Assembly (NCBI RefSeq): GCF_000520995.1
Contig: NZ_JACA01000007.1
Location: forward strand, 107,063 to 171,062
Length of the DNA: 64,000 nucleotides
DNA from: Aquimarina macrocephali JAMB N27
Lineage (GTDB): Bacteria; Bacteroidota; Bacteroidia; Flavobacteriales; Flavobacteriaceae
Reading direction: 5' to 3'
Positions 52,090-62,267 of the stretch are shown here, piece by piece. Under the pieces are notes generated by a model that did no database searches, was not told the origin of the DNA, and saw only the letters and a list, made by a program, of their open reading frames with translations. Each line of letters starts with the position of its first letter. Positions within the stretch are counted from its first letter, which is position 1. The translations under genes and the position numbers were made by a program.

Positions 52090-54996
52090 GTGTCATTAAC
52101 CAAGCAAATCTTAAATGTACAACACGCCATGAAACGTCATTACTTAATCATTTCTAAAATAAAACACTGTATACTTATAAGTATACTATGTATGGGGCTA
52201 TTTACATTACAAGCTCAAAAATTGACTTCAAAAGATGAATCTATAGAGAAATCTAAATTCGATCTTCCTACCGATAACCATTTTAATAGAAAAACATACC
52301 TAAAAGGAACTGGTAAGTCCTTCATAAACTTTGGAGATATATTGATATCCAGAGCAGTTCTAACAGCTGCCAGCTTCTCCAATGGACCCACCTCAGGACA
52401 ATACATCAACCAAGGATTAATCAATCAACAACCAGTTCCTTTTTATAATAAACAGCCAATACAAGGGTTTTCTTCAATTTTAAACAACTACGACGGAACC
52501 TTCACCGTATTATCTGATAATGGTTTTGGGAGTATCGAAAACTCATCAGATTATAATCTTCGCCTGTATAGAATTAAGCCAAATTTCAAAAGCATTATTG
52601 GTTGGGGTAATGGATCTATTGATATATTAAATTATATCGAATTGCGAGATCCTAATGGTTTGATTCCTTTTGCCATTACAAATCATTTTAGTGATTCGAG
52701 AGTTCTTACCGGAGCGGATTTTGATATAGAATCTATACAAAGAACTGCTAACGGTGATTATTGGATTGGTGATGAATTTGGACCTTTCTTATTACATTTT
52801 GATAAGAATGGTGTTTTAATGGATTCTCCGGTCCCACTACCTGATTTTGAAACCCCTGGGATAGAACTTCGTGCACCACAGAATCCATATAGCGAGGAGT
52901 ATAGTGCCCTACGGATAATGAATGCTATGCGGTCACATGCAAAAGCATATGGAAGCAAATCTCCGGTAATGTCTCCATGGTATGTGATGCTTGATGATCA
53001 AAATACCAATACGGTAGTAGAAAGCAGAAAAAACCCTCCTTCTACCCTAGCCGCTGCATCGAGCGAATTATTTAATGTCTCTTCTTTAAATCGTGCAGGT
53101 CACCAAGTAGTTGTATATACGGTAAATGATCTTGAAAACATAAACCTGCTTTTGGATCTTGGTGTACAGGGAATTATCTCTGATCGTCCTGATGTATTAT
53201 TAGAAGCTCTTCAAAACTTTGATAAAAATAAAGATGGTCAACCCGATTTTATGACTTCTGAAGGGTTGATCAATATCAATTTATTTGATGCACAAGGTCA
53301 TAGAGGTGCCAGAAACTTACGCCCAGAGAATACATTACCCGCTATAGAGGCAGCATTGGATTTTCTGATGCCAACTATAGAAACTGATTGCGGCATTACT
53401 CTGGATAGAATTCCTGTTTTGGATCATGATCCGCATATCGAAGCTTCAAAAGCACGTAAAGCAGATGGTACACCCTATGAGTTTAAAGATGAAGTTCTTG
53501 TTAAAGATCTCTCCTTAGATCAAATTCAAAATATATTTATTGCTGATAAAATCTTAAATGGAAGGCCTTCTCAAACTAATGATCTCTCTTTATCACCGGT
53601 TGCTGTAGCTTTTGCAAAACAGAATAGGTTTATAGATCCTTATATTATGCCTTCTTTACAACAGCTATTCGATTTTGTGAATTTTTATACATCATACTAC
53701 CAAAACGGACCTGGGGCTTCAGATCCCGAGGCAGTGAAACGTTGGAAGAATGCATCCAAGGTTCGTTTTAATATTGAAACCAAAATTAATCCTAGGACGG
53801 ATATCGATGATCGTGGGGATGTTTTTGCAAATAGAACAGTAGATCCTAAAACTTTTACAACAGCTGTGGCCGATGTAATCGTTGCAAATAATCTTACGGA
53901 TCGGGCAGATATTCAAAGTTTTGATTTCAGGACACTTCTTATTGCTCATAAAAAATACCCAGAGATACGAACAATATGTTTATTTGGTGATTTTCCAAAA
54001 GTAGGTAATGCAGGAGATGGAACCAATTTACAAGATCAAAATGGGAAAAATACTCCATGGCTAGCGGGACTATATTGGCCATATAGAAATACAAAATTAG
54101 ACACTCCTTTTCGGGTAAAAGGAAGTGGAGGCTTTGAAGGAATGGCATTAAGCACCGATAAAAAAACGCTATTGCCCTTATTAGAAAAACCTCTTAAAGG
54201 TTCTGATACTAATAATTTGCTGATTCATGAATTCGATTTAGAAAGTAAATCATATACAGGTAAAAGGTTTGAATATCCTCTTGATAAGAAAGCTAGTGCA
54301 ATAGGAGATTTTATCATGTTTAACTCAAAAAGAGGACTAATCATAGAGCGTGATGGCTCTCAAGGAGATATAAATGGTTATAAAGCAATTTATGAGGTTG
54401 AATTAGATAAAGACAAAACATTGATAGAAAAACGACTAAATGTTGATCTTCTTAAAATCAATGATATTCGTAGAATTTCTGAACCAGGATTAGAAGGTGA
54501 TATAGGAATAGGAAAAGATTTTGCATTTCCATTTGTTACAATAGAAAGCGTAGTTGTATTTAATCCTTTTTTAATTGGTGTACTCAATGATAATAACTAC
54601 CCTTTTAGTGTAGGTCGCCATATAGGTATGGGACTACCTGATGATAATGAGTTTATACTTTTATGGTTAGATCAACCATTAGGAAGACAATGGGACGAAA
54701 TAAAGTCTAACAAAAACAATACAACCGCCAATACTATTAAAGTATATCCAAATACATTTAGAAATGAGGTTACTTTTTTCAATACCATAAAAAAAGAAAA
54801 TACTGTATCTATTGATATTTATGACATACATGGCAACCTTATTAGAGAATTAGTAGATCAACAGCAAAATGATGAAGGCTTTACATATACCTGGAATGGT
54901 ACATCAAAAAATGGTTTTGAAGTTTCTAAAGGAATCTATATCGCTGTAATCGAGATCGATGGAGAGTTTATCAAAAAGAAACTCTTAAAAAAATAA
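52090..54996 (+). CDS. type IX-secreted phytase-like / GDPD fusion
   Basis: 968 aa with signal peptide (a start at 52129, MKRHYLIISKIK, is also plausible). Order: phytase-like esterase part 1 (GFSSILNNYDGTFTVLSDNGF, ANGDYWIGDEFGPFLLHFD), a GDPD-type end motif (VVVYTVNDL...IISDRPD, ~340-365), a DKNKDGQPDF turn, GDPD start with GHRGARNLRPENT (His404) and VLDHDP, IQSFDFRTLL, then phytase-like part 2 (GGFEGMALSTDKKT), and a type IX sorting domain (IKVYPNTFRNEVTFF ... KKKLLKK). It probably releases phosphate from glycerophosphodiesters outside the cell. Confidence 0.82.
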   Translation: MSLTKQILNVQHAMKRHYLIISKIKHCILISILCMGLFTLQAQKLTSKDESIEKSKFDLPTDNHFNRKTYLKGTGKSFINFGDILISRAVLTAASFSNGPTSGQYINQGLINQQPVPFYNKQPIQGFSSILNNYDGTFTVLSDNGFGSIENSSDYNLRLYRIKPNFKSIIGWGNGSIDILNYIELRDPNGLIPFAITNHFSDSRVLTGADFDIESIQRTANGDYWIGDEFGPFLLHFDKNGVLMDSPVPLPDFETPGIELRAPQNPYSEEYSALRIMNAMRSHAKAYGSKSPVMSPWYVMLDDQNTNTVVESRKNPPSTLAAASSELFNVSSLNRAGHQVVVYTVNDLENINLLLDLGVQGIISDRPDVLLEALQNFDKNKDGQPDFMTSEGLININLFDAQGHRGARNLRPENTLPAIEAALDFLMPTIETDCGITLDRIPVLDHDPHIEASKARKADGTPYEFKDEVLVKDLSLDQIQNIFIADKILNGRPSQTNDLSLSPVAVAFAKQNRFIDPYIMPSLQQLFDFVNFYTSYYQNGPGASDPEAVKRWKNASKVRFNIETKINPRTDIDDRGDVFANRTVDPKTFTTAVADVIVANNLTDRADIQSFDFRTLLIAHKKYPEIRTICLFGDFPKVGNAGDGTNLQDQNGKNTPWLAGLYWPYRNTKLDTPFRVKGSGGFEGMALSTDKKTLLPLLEKPLKGSDTNNLLIHEFDLESKSYTGKRFEYPLDKKASAIGDFIMFNSKRGLIIERDGSQGDINGYKAIYEVELDKDKTLIEKRLNVDLLKINDIRRISEPGLEGDIGIGKDFAFPFVTIESVVVFNPFLIGVLNDNNYPFSVGRHIGMGLPDDNEFILLWLDQPLGRQWDEIKSNKNNTTANTIKVYPNTFRNEVTFFNTIKKENTVSIDIYDIHGNLIRELVDQQQNDEGFTYTWNGTSKNGFEVSKGIYIAVIEIDGEFIKKKLLKK

Positions 54997-55037
54997 TATC
55001 GCATACTAACTTCACATCACTTAATAAATTAACTAAA

Positions 55038-55071
55038 CAGAAAAACCACCTACACCGGTGGTTTTTTTAGA
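55038..55071. terminator. rho-independent terminator
   Basis: AAAAACCACC-TACACC-GGTGGTTTTTTT. It ends the phytase/GDPD transcript before the TonB receptor gene. Confidence 0.8.
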
Positions 55072-55262
55072 TAGTATGCTTTTTTGCTTAATAACCACAG
55101 TAATAACAAGACTTTAATAGTTTATATGTAAAGCGAAAATTAAATATTTTGTTATCCATGCAACCCTTGGTTTTCTGAATTGTCTATGAAATACAAAATC
55201 ATTAATACGTAATTATTTTTTTAACAACTCAATCAAATCAAAAGTTATAAAACAAAACCAAT

Positions 55263-57677
55263 ATGCATCGACATTTTAAATTTAGAAATCTAAAAAAAAG
55301 GACGCAGCAATTAATAATGTGCTGTTTGACTATATTTTTTGTTAGTACCAGTGCGATGGCACAAGACAACTATACAATAAGTGGTACGATTAAAGATAAT
55401 AATAATGGGGAGACACTTTTTGGCGCTTCCGTTTTTTTGAAGGGTACTTCTATTGGTGTTATCACTAATGAGTATGGTTTTTATTCTATTACCGCTCCAA
55501 AAGGAAACTACACACTTATTGCCTCCTATGTAGGGTATGCAGATATTAATAAAGAAGTAATACTTGATAAAAATCAAAAGATAGATTTTGATATTATTGA
55601 ATCTTCTACAGAATTAGATGAAGTAATTATTAAAAGTGAAGAGACAGAGCGTGTAAGTCTTAGAAAACCCGAAATGAGTGTCTCTAAGCTAAACATCAAG
55701 ACTGTAAAGCAAATGCCCGTAGTATTAGGAGAAGTAGATATTATAAAATCTATTCAAATGCTGCCAGGTGTAACCAATAATGGTGAAGGCTCTAGTGGGT
55801 TTCATGTAAGAGGAGGAGCCGCGGATCAAAATTTAGTATTACTCGATGAAGCTATAATTTATAATACCTCTCATTTATTAGGCTTCTTTTCTGTTTTTAA
55901 TGCAGATGCTATTAAAGATATTAAATTATATAAAGGAGGGATTCCTGCTCGTTTTGGTGGTAGAACTTCTTCTGTCCTGGATGTTCGTCAAAAGGATGGA
56001 AACAATAAGAGATTTAGTCTTACCGGGGGAATTGGTGTAATTTCTAGCCGATTAGCCGCCGAAGGTCCTTTATTTAGTGATAAAGGTTCTTTTTTGGTTG
56101 CAGGTAGAGGTTCATATGTCGATCTTATCTTAAAAGCAGCTGGAGAGAAAAATACCGTTGGGTTTTATGATGTAAACCTTAAAACCAATTATAAATTAAA
56201 CGAAAATAATAAATTATACTTATCTGGATATTATGGTAGAGATACCTTTAAATTTGGAAATAATTTCAAAACCAGCTACGGAAACCTATCAGGAAATTTA
56301 AGATGGAACCATATCTTTAATGATAAATTATTTTCGAACTTATCTCTTATCTATAGTAAATACGATTATGATTTAGATATTGCTATCGAGCAATTCGAAT
56401 GGATTTCGTCAATCAATAACTACAATGCCAAATATGATCTTAAATATTATGCGAGTGATAAATTTAAATTAGACTTTGGGATTAGCGGTATCTATTATGA
56501 TTTTGACCCAGGGCAAGTGCAGCCAACATCAGAATCTTCTTCGATAAACCCTTTATCTCTGGATCGAAAAAAAGCTTTGGAAAGTGGTGTATATGTAAAT
56601 GCAGAGCATAAACTTACCGATAAGCTAACAGTACAATATGGTGTTAGATATAGTGCTTTTAGTCGTTTAGGTGGGCAAGCTTTGAAAAATTATGCTAATG
56701 ACCAACCTGTTGTTTATAATAGTACTTTAGGTTTTTATGAACGAGGTGTCGAAATAGGAGAAACCGATTATAAGAAAAGTGAAACAATCAAAAGTTTTGG
56801 AAACTTTGAACCCAGAGCATCCTTAGCATATCAATTAAATGATGTCTCTTCTATTAAAATGGGATACTCAAGAGCAGCGCAATATATCCATTTATTATCC
56901 AATACTACTTCTGTTACACCATTAGATGTTTGGACACCAAGTGGAAAATATATAAAACCACAACTATCAGATCAATATGCATTAGGGTATTTCAGAAACT
57001 TTAAAGATAAGATGTACTCTTTGGAAGCAGAAGTTTATTATAAAACCACTGATAATCGAATAGATTATATTGATGGGTCTGATTTAATAGGAAACAACAC
57101 TATTGAAACCGAAATATTGAATGGAGAATCCAGAGCTTACGGATTGGAATTTTTGGCACGTAAAAATGAAGGTAAATTAACAGGATGGGTTTCTTATACC
57201 TTATCAAAATCAGAACAAAGAAGTCTTGGCGGTAATGCAGGAGGGCCAGGAATCAATAATGGAGATTGGTATAATACGGCATATGACAGAACACATGATA
57301 TTTCGGTAACAGGTTCTTATAAACTAACTGATAAATGGAGTTTTGGAGCTAATCTGGTTTTTCAAACCGGAAGACCTGTAACCTATCCTAATGGTCAATA
57401 CGAATATGAAGGATTGTCTATAGCCAGCTTTTCTGATAGAAATTCTGATAGATTACCCTCTTATCACAGACTTGATATCTCTGCAACATACAGACCCAAT
57501 AGAAAACCAAACAGGAGATGGAAAGGAGAATGGATCTTTGGAATATACAATGTATATAATCAGAAAAATGCAGCTTCAATATCCTTTGGTCAAAATGTAG
57601 AAACAGGAGCAAATGAAGCCACGAGAACAGCAATTTTTGGTATAGTACCATCGGTAATCTATAACTTCAAATTTTAA
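55263..57677 (+). CDS. TonB-dependent outer-membrane receptor with carboxypeptidase-regulatory domain
   Basis: 804 aa. Signal peptide (CLTIFFVSTSAMAQ), CarboxypepD_reg-like domain (ISGTIKDNNNGETLFGASVF), plug domain (MLPGVTNNGEGSSGFHVRGG, ADQNLVLLDE) and a beta barrel ending in the aromatic VIYNFKF. It imports or exports a substrate across the outer membrane with the DUF4249 lipoprotein 14 bp downstream, a standard flavobacterial pair. Ligand unknown; iron or metal complexes are typical. Confidence 0.9.
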   Translation: MHRHFKFRNLKKRTQQLIMCCLTIFFVSTSAMAQDNYTISGTIKDNNNGETLFGASVFLKGTSIGVITNEYGFYSITAPKGNYTLIASYVGYADINKEVILDKNQKIDFDIIESSTELDEVIIKSEETERVSLRKPEMSVSKLNIKTVKQMPVVLGEVDIIKSIQMLPGVTNNGEGSSGFHVRGGAADQNLVLLDEAIIYNTSHLLGFFSVFNADAIKDIKLYKGGIPARFGGRTSSVLDVRQKDGNNKRFSLTGGIGVISSRLAAEGPLFSDKGSFLVAGRGSYVDLILKAAGEKNTVGFYDVNLKTNYKLNENNKLYLSGYYGRDTFKFGNNFKTSYGNLSGNLRWNHIFNDKLFSNLSLIYSKYDYDLDIAIEQFEWISSINNYNAKYDLKYYASDKFKLDFGISGIYYDFDPGQVQPTSESSSINPLSLDRKKALESGVYVNAEHKLTDKLTVQYGVRYSAFSRLGGQALKNYANDQPVVYNSTLGFYERGVEIGETDYKKSETIKSFGNFEPRASLAYQLNDVSSIKMGYSRAAQYIHLLSNTTSVTPLDVWTPSGKYIKPQLSDQYALGYFRNFKDKMYSLEAEVYYKTTDNRIDYIDGSDLIGNNTIETEILNGESRAYGLEFLARKNEGKLTGWVSYTLSKSEQRSLGGNAGGPGINNGDWYNTAYDRTHDISVTGSYKLTDKWSFGANLVFQTGRPVTYPNGQYEYEGLSIASFSDRNSDRLPSYHRLDISATYRPNRKPNRRWKGEWIFGIYNVYNQKNAASISFGQNVETGANEATRTAIFGIVPSVIYNFKF

Positions 57678-57691
57678 AAAAATATAAACAT

Positions 57692-58534
57692 ATGAAAGCT
57701 TATTTTAAAATAATAATATTCCTTTTTACTATCGTCTTTACCTCTTGTGAAGATGTAATAGATGTGGATCTACAAACAGCTCCTGCCCGATTAACTATTG
57801 AAGCCTCATTAGATTGGGAGAAAGGTACTACGGGAAATAATCAAACTATAAAATTAAGTACATCTACTCCATACTTTAATACAACCTCTAATACAGGTGT
57901 TACTGGTGCTTCAGTTAAAGTAACTAATGACTCTAGCGGGGTAGAGTTTATTTTTACTGATCAAAATAATGGAGAATATACAACTACAGAATTTGTACCT
58001 GTACTTAATCAATCCTATACGCTAGAGGTGATCTATAACGGAGAAAATTATTCTGCCAAAGAAACATTAATGCCTGTTGTTGATATTAAAGAAGTTAATC
58101 AATCAACTGAAGATGGTTTTGATGATGAAGTTCTGGAGGTTAACCTTAAATTCGATGATCCAAAAGATGAAGATAACTATTACCTTTTCAGATTTAAAGA
58201 AGTGGGTGATCTCCTAGCAGAATTTGAAGATTTTGACGATGAATTTGCAAATGGTAATGAAATTAGCTGGTATTATGAAAAAGAAGAAGATACCGAAACC
58301 AAAACTGAAGAATTTAAACCTGGAGATGTTGTAAACATTGATTTATACGGTATTTCTGAGGGATATTATAACTATATAAGAATACTCATCGAGCAATCTG
58401 AAGGTGTCGGTCTTTTTAGCGCAACTCCAGTTGCTTTAAAAGGAAATTGTATTAATCTGGATAATGCCAGCAATTATGCCAATGGTTATTTTAGAGTAAC
58501 ACAAGTATCACGAAGAACGTATACTTTTAATTAA
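57692..58534 (+). CDS. DUF4249 lipoprotein, TonB receptor partner
   Basis: 280 aa. Lipobox VFTSC, then EDVIDVDLQTAPARLTIEA, the standard DUF4249 start. These lipoproteins sit with the TonB receptors of the same operon and probably help ligand capture at the surface. Ends before a terminator. Confidence 0.88.
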   Translation: MKAYFKIIIFLFTIVFTSCEDVIDVDLQTAPARLTIEASLDWEKGTTGNNQTIKLSTSTPYFNTTSNTGVTGASVKVTNDSSGVEFIFTDQNNGEYTTTEFVPVLNQSYTLEVIYNGENYSAKETLMPVVDIKEVNQSTEDGFDDEVLEVNLKFDDPKDEDNYYLFRFKEVGDLLAEFEDFDDEFANGNEISWYYEKEEDTETKTEEFKPGDVVNIDLYGISEGYYNYIRILIEQSEGVGLFSATPVALKGNCINLDNASNYANGYFRVTQVSRRTYTFN

Positions 58535-58539
58535 TGATA

Positions 58540-58586
58540 AACTTAATAAAGGCCAGGTGATATACTCCTGGCCTTTATTAAATTAA
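58540..58586. terminator. bidirectional terminator
   Basis: AATAAAGGCCAGG-TGATATACT-CCTGGCCTTTATT, flanked by A and T runs. It lies between the DUF4249 gene and the convergent 58595 gene. Confidence 0.85.
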
Positions 58587-58594
58587 ATATTCTT

Positions 58595-59092
58595 CTAGTC
58601 TTTTGGATACAAAAATGATTTTTCAACTTCAAAATCTATCACACCACCTTCTTTCACTTCATAAATAATAAAAAGCTCTCCCCAATACACACCATCAGTA
58701 AAATCAGCTATAATCCATTTGTGATTTAGTAATCTTACTTTATTAATACTCATATTACCTTCCATCCCTACAAATGGGATTAATGGATTATCCTTTCCTG
58801 CCTTATTTTGCCCAATAATCTGGTCACTTATCGTTAAAGCTAATTTATTGGCATCATACCCCATTTCTTCAAAGTAACTTACTGCATCCTCATTACTTTC
58901 TAAAGTAAAATAGGTAATATCCATATTAGCACTAATCAGTGAATCAATGGTTGCTTCTTTTGTTGTAATTTTGGTTTTTAAGTTCTCTATTTTTGTATCA
59001 TAGGATTCTTTTGCTTTTTTGGCATTCATAAACTGAAAAAGAATAAATAATGCTGCAAAAATGAATAGATATAAAAAGATCTTATTTTTCAT
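58595..59092 (-). CDS. membrane-anchored protein with coiled coil
   Basis: 165 aa. One N-terminal transmembrane segment, then a coiled-coil stretch (KIENLKTKITTKEATIDSLI) and a compact domain (YFTLESNEDAVSYFEEMGYD). No family recognised. It starts 3 bp after the stop of the MBL-fold gene and is probably co-transcribed with it. Confidence 0.7.
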   Translation of the reverse strand: MKNKIFLYLFIFAALFILFQFMNAKKAKESYDTKIENLKTKITTKEATIDSLISANMDITYFTLESNEDAVSYFEEMGYDANKLALTISDQIIGQNKAGKDNPLIPFVGMEGNMSINKVRLLNHKWIIADFTDGVYWGELFIIYEVKEGGVIDFEVEKSFLYPKD

Positions 59093-59095
59093 ATT

Positions 59096-59857
59096 CTAGA
59101 TAGTTATTTTTAAATTATCGTAAGCTATATATACATTTTTAGGTAATGATCTCTCTACTTCGGCATGAAACCCTAACATATGGCTTATATGAGTAAGATA
59201 TGCCTTTTCTGGTTGTATTTCTTCAATAAATTCGAGAGCTTCTTCCAAATTAAAGTGCGAGTGATGGGGTTCTATTCTTAGTGCATTAATCACTAAAACT
59301 TTAACTCCTTTTAATTTTAATCTTTCCTCTTCTTCCACCGTTTTCACATCTGTTAGATATGCAAAATCTTTAAATCGAAATCCAAAAACCTGCAAACGGT
59401 TATGAAACGTATTTATAGGAATAATATCCAGATTACCCAATTGAAAAGGTTGATTAGTAAGTTCATTTTCAATAACACTTGGCGCTCCGGGATATTTATT
59501 TTCTGAAGAAAAAATATACTCAAACCTCGTTCTTAGTGCTTGTAAAACTCTTTTATGCGCATAGATAGGAATATCGCCCTGCCTGAAAAAAAATGGCCGT
59601 ATATCATCTAATCCCATAGTATGATCTGCGTGTTCATGAGTAAAGACTACTCCATCAATTCGGGATACCTGATTCGAGAGCATTTGCTGTCTAAAATCTG
59701 GTCCACAATCCACAACGTACTGGTAATCATCCCAAGATACAAGTATAGAAACACGAAGTCGCTTATCTCTTGGATCGTCACTTAAACAAACAGGGTGAGT
59801 GCTTCCTATAATCGGAATCCCCTGTGATGTACCTGTACCAAGAAAAGTTACTTCCAT
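59096..59857 (-). CDS. MBL-fold metallohydrolase (PhnP/RNase Z-like)
   Basis: 253 aa. FLGTGTSQGIP opens the fold and the metal-binding motif HEHADH (His74, His76, Asp78, His79) is complete, with later His in FHNRLQ and LTHISHMLGFHAE. This matches PhnP-type phosphodiesterases, which often cleave cyclic phosphate esters. Cytoplasmic. Confidence 0.87.
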   Translation of the reverse strand: MEVTFLGTGTSQGIPIIGSTHPVCLSDDPRDKRLRVSILVSWDDYQYVVDCGPDFRQQMLSNQVSRIDGVVFTHEHADHTMGLDDIRPFFFRQGDIPIYAHKRVLQALRTRFEYIFSSENKYPGAPSVIENELTNQPFQLGNLDIIPINTFHNRLQVFGFRFKDFAYLTDVKTVEEEERLKLKGVKVLVINALRIEPHHSHFNLEEALEFIEEIQPEKAYLTHISHMLGFHAEVERSLPKNVYIAYDNLKITI

Positions 59858-60024
59858 ACTTTAATAAACTAGAGCAAATGTACTTATATTTTTTTGGTCA
59901 AAAATCACATATTCACCATAAATAATACTTAAAATATTAGGGAATATAGAAATTTACATTCAAACCTTTTTTAATACTCATTGTATTATTACCTTTACGG
60001 TAAACAAAAAAAGCCCTTTTTACT

Positions 60025-61473
60025 ATGCCTATTAAGATAATGGGAGATAAAGAATTTGAATCTGTCCCTTCAATAAAGAGTAAAGCTTTGCGTATTAACC
60101 TGAACCAAAACATCTATGGTACTTTTGCAGAAATAGGTGCGGGTCAGGAAACTGCTCGGAATTTTTTTAGAGCAGGCGGAGCCTCTGGTACCATTGCAAA
60201 AGCAATGAGTGCATATGATAAAGATTTTAGTGATGCTATTTATGGTATCGAAAACGATAAACGTTATGTTACCGAAGCAAGATTAAAAAAAATGCTTAGG
60301 CATGAAGTTGGTCTTATAGAAGAAAGAATTACCAGAGAGAAACATCCTAATAAGCTGTTTTTTAGTTATGCAAATACTGTAGCAACAATTGATTTTGCTA
60401 AGAAATATAAAGGTCATGGTTGGGTAGGCATTCGATATCAAACAACACCAAATGAAGATTATAATGAAATTTTGCTCCATATTCGGTTTCATGAAAATGA
60501 TGCCCGATTACAGCAAATGACATTAGGAATATTAGGCGTTAACCTTATTTATGGGGCATATTACAAATACGATAATCCAAAAAAATTATTGAGATATCTG
60601 TATGATCATTTGGATAAAGATCAAATAGAGATTGACACTATTAACTTTTCTGGACCACGATTTACAAAAGTAGATAATCGATTGATGAGTCTACAATTGG
60701 TTAAGAATGGAATGACCGAAGCGGTAATGTTTGGACCCGACGGACATAATATTTTACCTGCCGCAATATTATATAAGAAAAACATATTGGCACTGCGTGG
60801 GAGTTTTAGACCCGTGACTAAGGTTAATATGGATATCTATAAAAAATCACTCAATATGTTCTTGAGTGAAAATAAAGTAAATAAAGACAAAACCGTAGTC
60901 ATCTTTGAGGTAACACTATCGAACTTAAGGGCAGAAGGTGAAATCGACGAAGAAGATTTTATGGCTAGAGCCAGGTTACTTTGTTCTCTAGGGCAAACGG
61001 TAATGATTTCTAATTTTAAAGAATATTACAAAGTAGTTGAGTATTTCTCTAATTACACCAAAGAACGTATGGCACTTTCTATGGGGGTTAATAATTTGGT
61101 AGATATTTTTGATGAAAAATACTACAGACATCTTAGTGGAGGTATTCTGGAAGCTTTTGGTAAACTATTCTTTAAAGATTTAAAAGTATACTTATACCCA
61201 TTAAAAAATCATAAAACAGGAGAGATAACCACTAGTGATACTCTTAAAGTACACCCAAGAATGAAAGAGCTTTATAAGTTCTTTAAGTATAATGGAAAGC
61301 TACAGGATATTACGGATTATGATCCTTCTATTATGAATATTTTCTCAAGAGAAGTATTACAAAAAATTCAAGAGGGAGAATCTGGATGGGAAGATCAATT
61401 GCCGGACCTTATTCCCGAAATGATAAAAGCCAATAACTTTTTTGGATATAAAACAATAGAAACTGTAAAGTAA
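60025..61473 (+). CDS. conserved protein of unknown function (482 aa)
   Basis: 482 aa, no signal peptide. Distinct stretches are NQNIYGTFAEIGAGQETARN, FFRAGGASGTIAKAMSAYDK, GWVGIRYQT, DTINFSGPRF, FGPDGHNILPAAILYKK and a basic C-terminal domain. Homologues of this size occur in many Bacteroidota and are sometimes named as TonB-related or nicotinate adenylyltransferase-like; I see no motif that supports either. Treat as unknown cytoplasmic protein. Confidence 0.7.
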   Translation: MPIKIMGDKEFESVPSIKSKALRINLNQNIYGTFAEIGAGQETARNFFRAGGASGTIAKAMSAYDKDFSDAIYGIENDKRYVTEARLKKMLRHEVGLIEERITREKHPNKLFFSYANTVATIDFAKKYKGHGWVGIRYQTTPNEDYNEILLHIRFHENDARLQQMTLGILGVNLIYGAYYKYDNPKKLLRYLYDHLDKDQIEIDTINFSGPRFTKVDNRLMSLQLVKNGMTEAVMFGPDGHNILPAAILYKKNILALRGSFRPVTKVNMDIYKKSLNMFLSENKVNKDKTVVIFEVTLSNLRAEGEIDEEDFMARARLLCSLGQTVMISNFKEYYKVVEYFSNYTKERMALSMGVNNLVDIFDEKYYRHLSGGILEAFGKLFFKDLKVYLYPLKNHKTGEITTSDTLKVHPRMKELYKFFKYNGKLQDITDYDPSIMNIFSREVLQKIQEGESGWEDQLPDLIPEMIKANNFFGYKTIETVK

Positions 61474-61486
61474 ATTACAGGTACAA

Positions 61487-61540
61487 AATGTATTAAAAAA
61501 GCAGTATAGTTATTTACTATACTGCTTTTTTAATACATAG
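61487..61540. terminator. bidirectional terminator
   Basis: GTATTAAAAAAGCAGTATAG-TTATTTA-CTATACTGCTTTTTTAATAC, a nearly perfect hairpin between convergent genes. Confidence 0.85.
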
Positions 61541-61551
61541 TATTCCTACGT

Positions 61552-62001
61552 CTACAAAATTTGTGCAGCGTGATCTTTGGTTTTCACTTTTGCAATAACT
61601 TCAGAAATTATTCCTTTTTCATCAATGACAAAAGTAGTACGATGAATTCCATCATATTCTCTACCCATAAATTTCTTTGGGCCCCACACTCCAAATGCTT
61701 CAATTACTGCTTTATCCTCATCTGCTAATAACGGGTAAGGCAGTTCGTATTTATTTTTGAAATTTTGCTGTCGTTTGGCGCTATCAGCACTTACTCCAAT
61801 AATTTCATAACCCTGTGCCAGAAAAGTCTGGTAATTATCTCTTAGATTACAGGCTTCTGTTGTGCATCCAGGAGTACTAGCTTTAGGGTAGAAAAAAACA
61901 ACAAGTTTTTTTCCTTGATAGTCGCCTAAAGTAATTGTATTTCCATCCTGATCTAGTGCCGAAAAGTTAGGGGCCTTATCCCCTGCTTTTAATGTTGTCA
62001 T
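61552..62001 (-). CDS. bcp: thiol peroxidase, peroxiredoxin Bcp/PrxQ type
   Basis: 149 aa. FFYPKASTPGCTTEACNLRD contains the peroxidatic Cys46 and resolving Cys51 with the spacing of PrxQ/Bcp proteins. KAGDKAPNFSALDQDG is the usual start. It reduces hydroperoxides using thioredoxin in the cytoplasm. Confidence 0.92.
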   Translation of the reverse strand: MTTLKAGDKAPNFSALDQDGNTITLGDYQGKKLVVFFYPKASTPGCTTEACNLRDNYQTFLAQGYEIIGVSADSAKRQQNFKNKYELPYPLLADEDKAVIEAFGVWGPKKFMGREYDGIHRTTFVIDEKGIISEVIAKVKTKDHAAQIL

Positions 62002-62267
62002 TGTATATGATTTGAATGTAGTTTATAATATCTGTGTAACTAAATATCCTAGTTTGTATGTAATAAACAATAAGATTCAACTTATCTATTACTTATTTTT
62101 GTATAGTAGGGCAAGTTATAAAATTTCAAAAAAATAGAATTAGATTTACCTTAATACTTCAGAAATAAATTTGATATCTAAATCTTTACTTCTATTACCT
62201 GGCACAACCTTTTTGTTGCGTTCAGATATTTATGTATTCTTGCATATAAATAAATGTTATTTGATAT

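Noticed and set aside
60025..61473. TonB receptor or nicotinate adenylyltransferase annotation
   Set aside because: No signal peptide, plug or barrel, and no nucleotidyltransferase motif is visible, so it is left as unknown.
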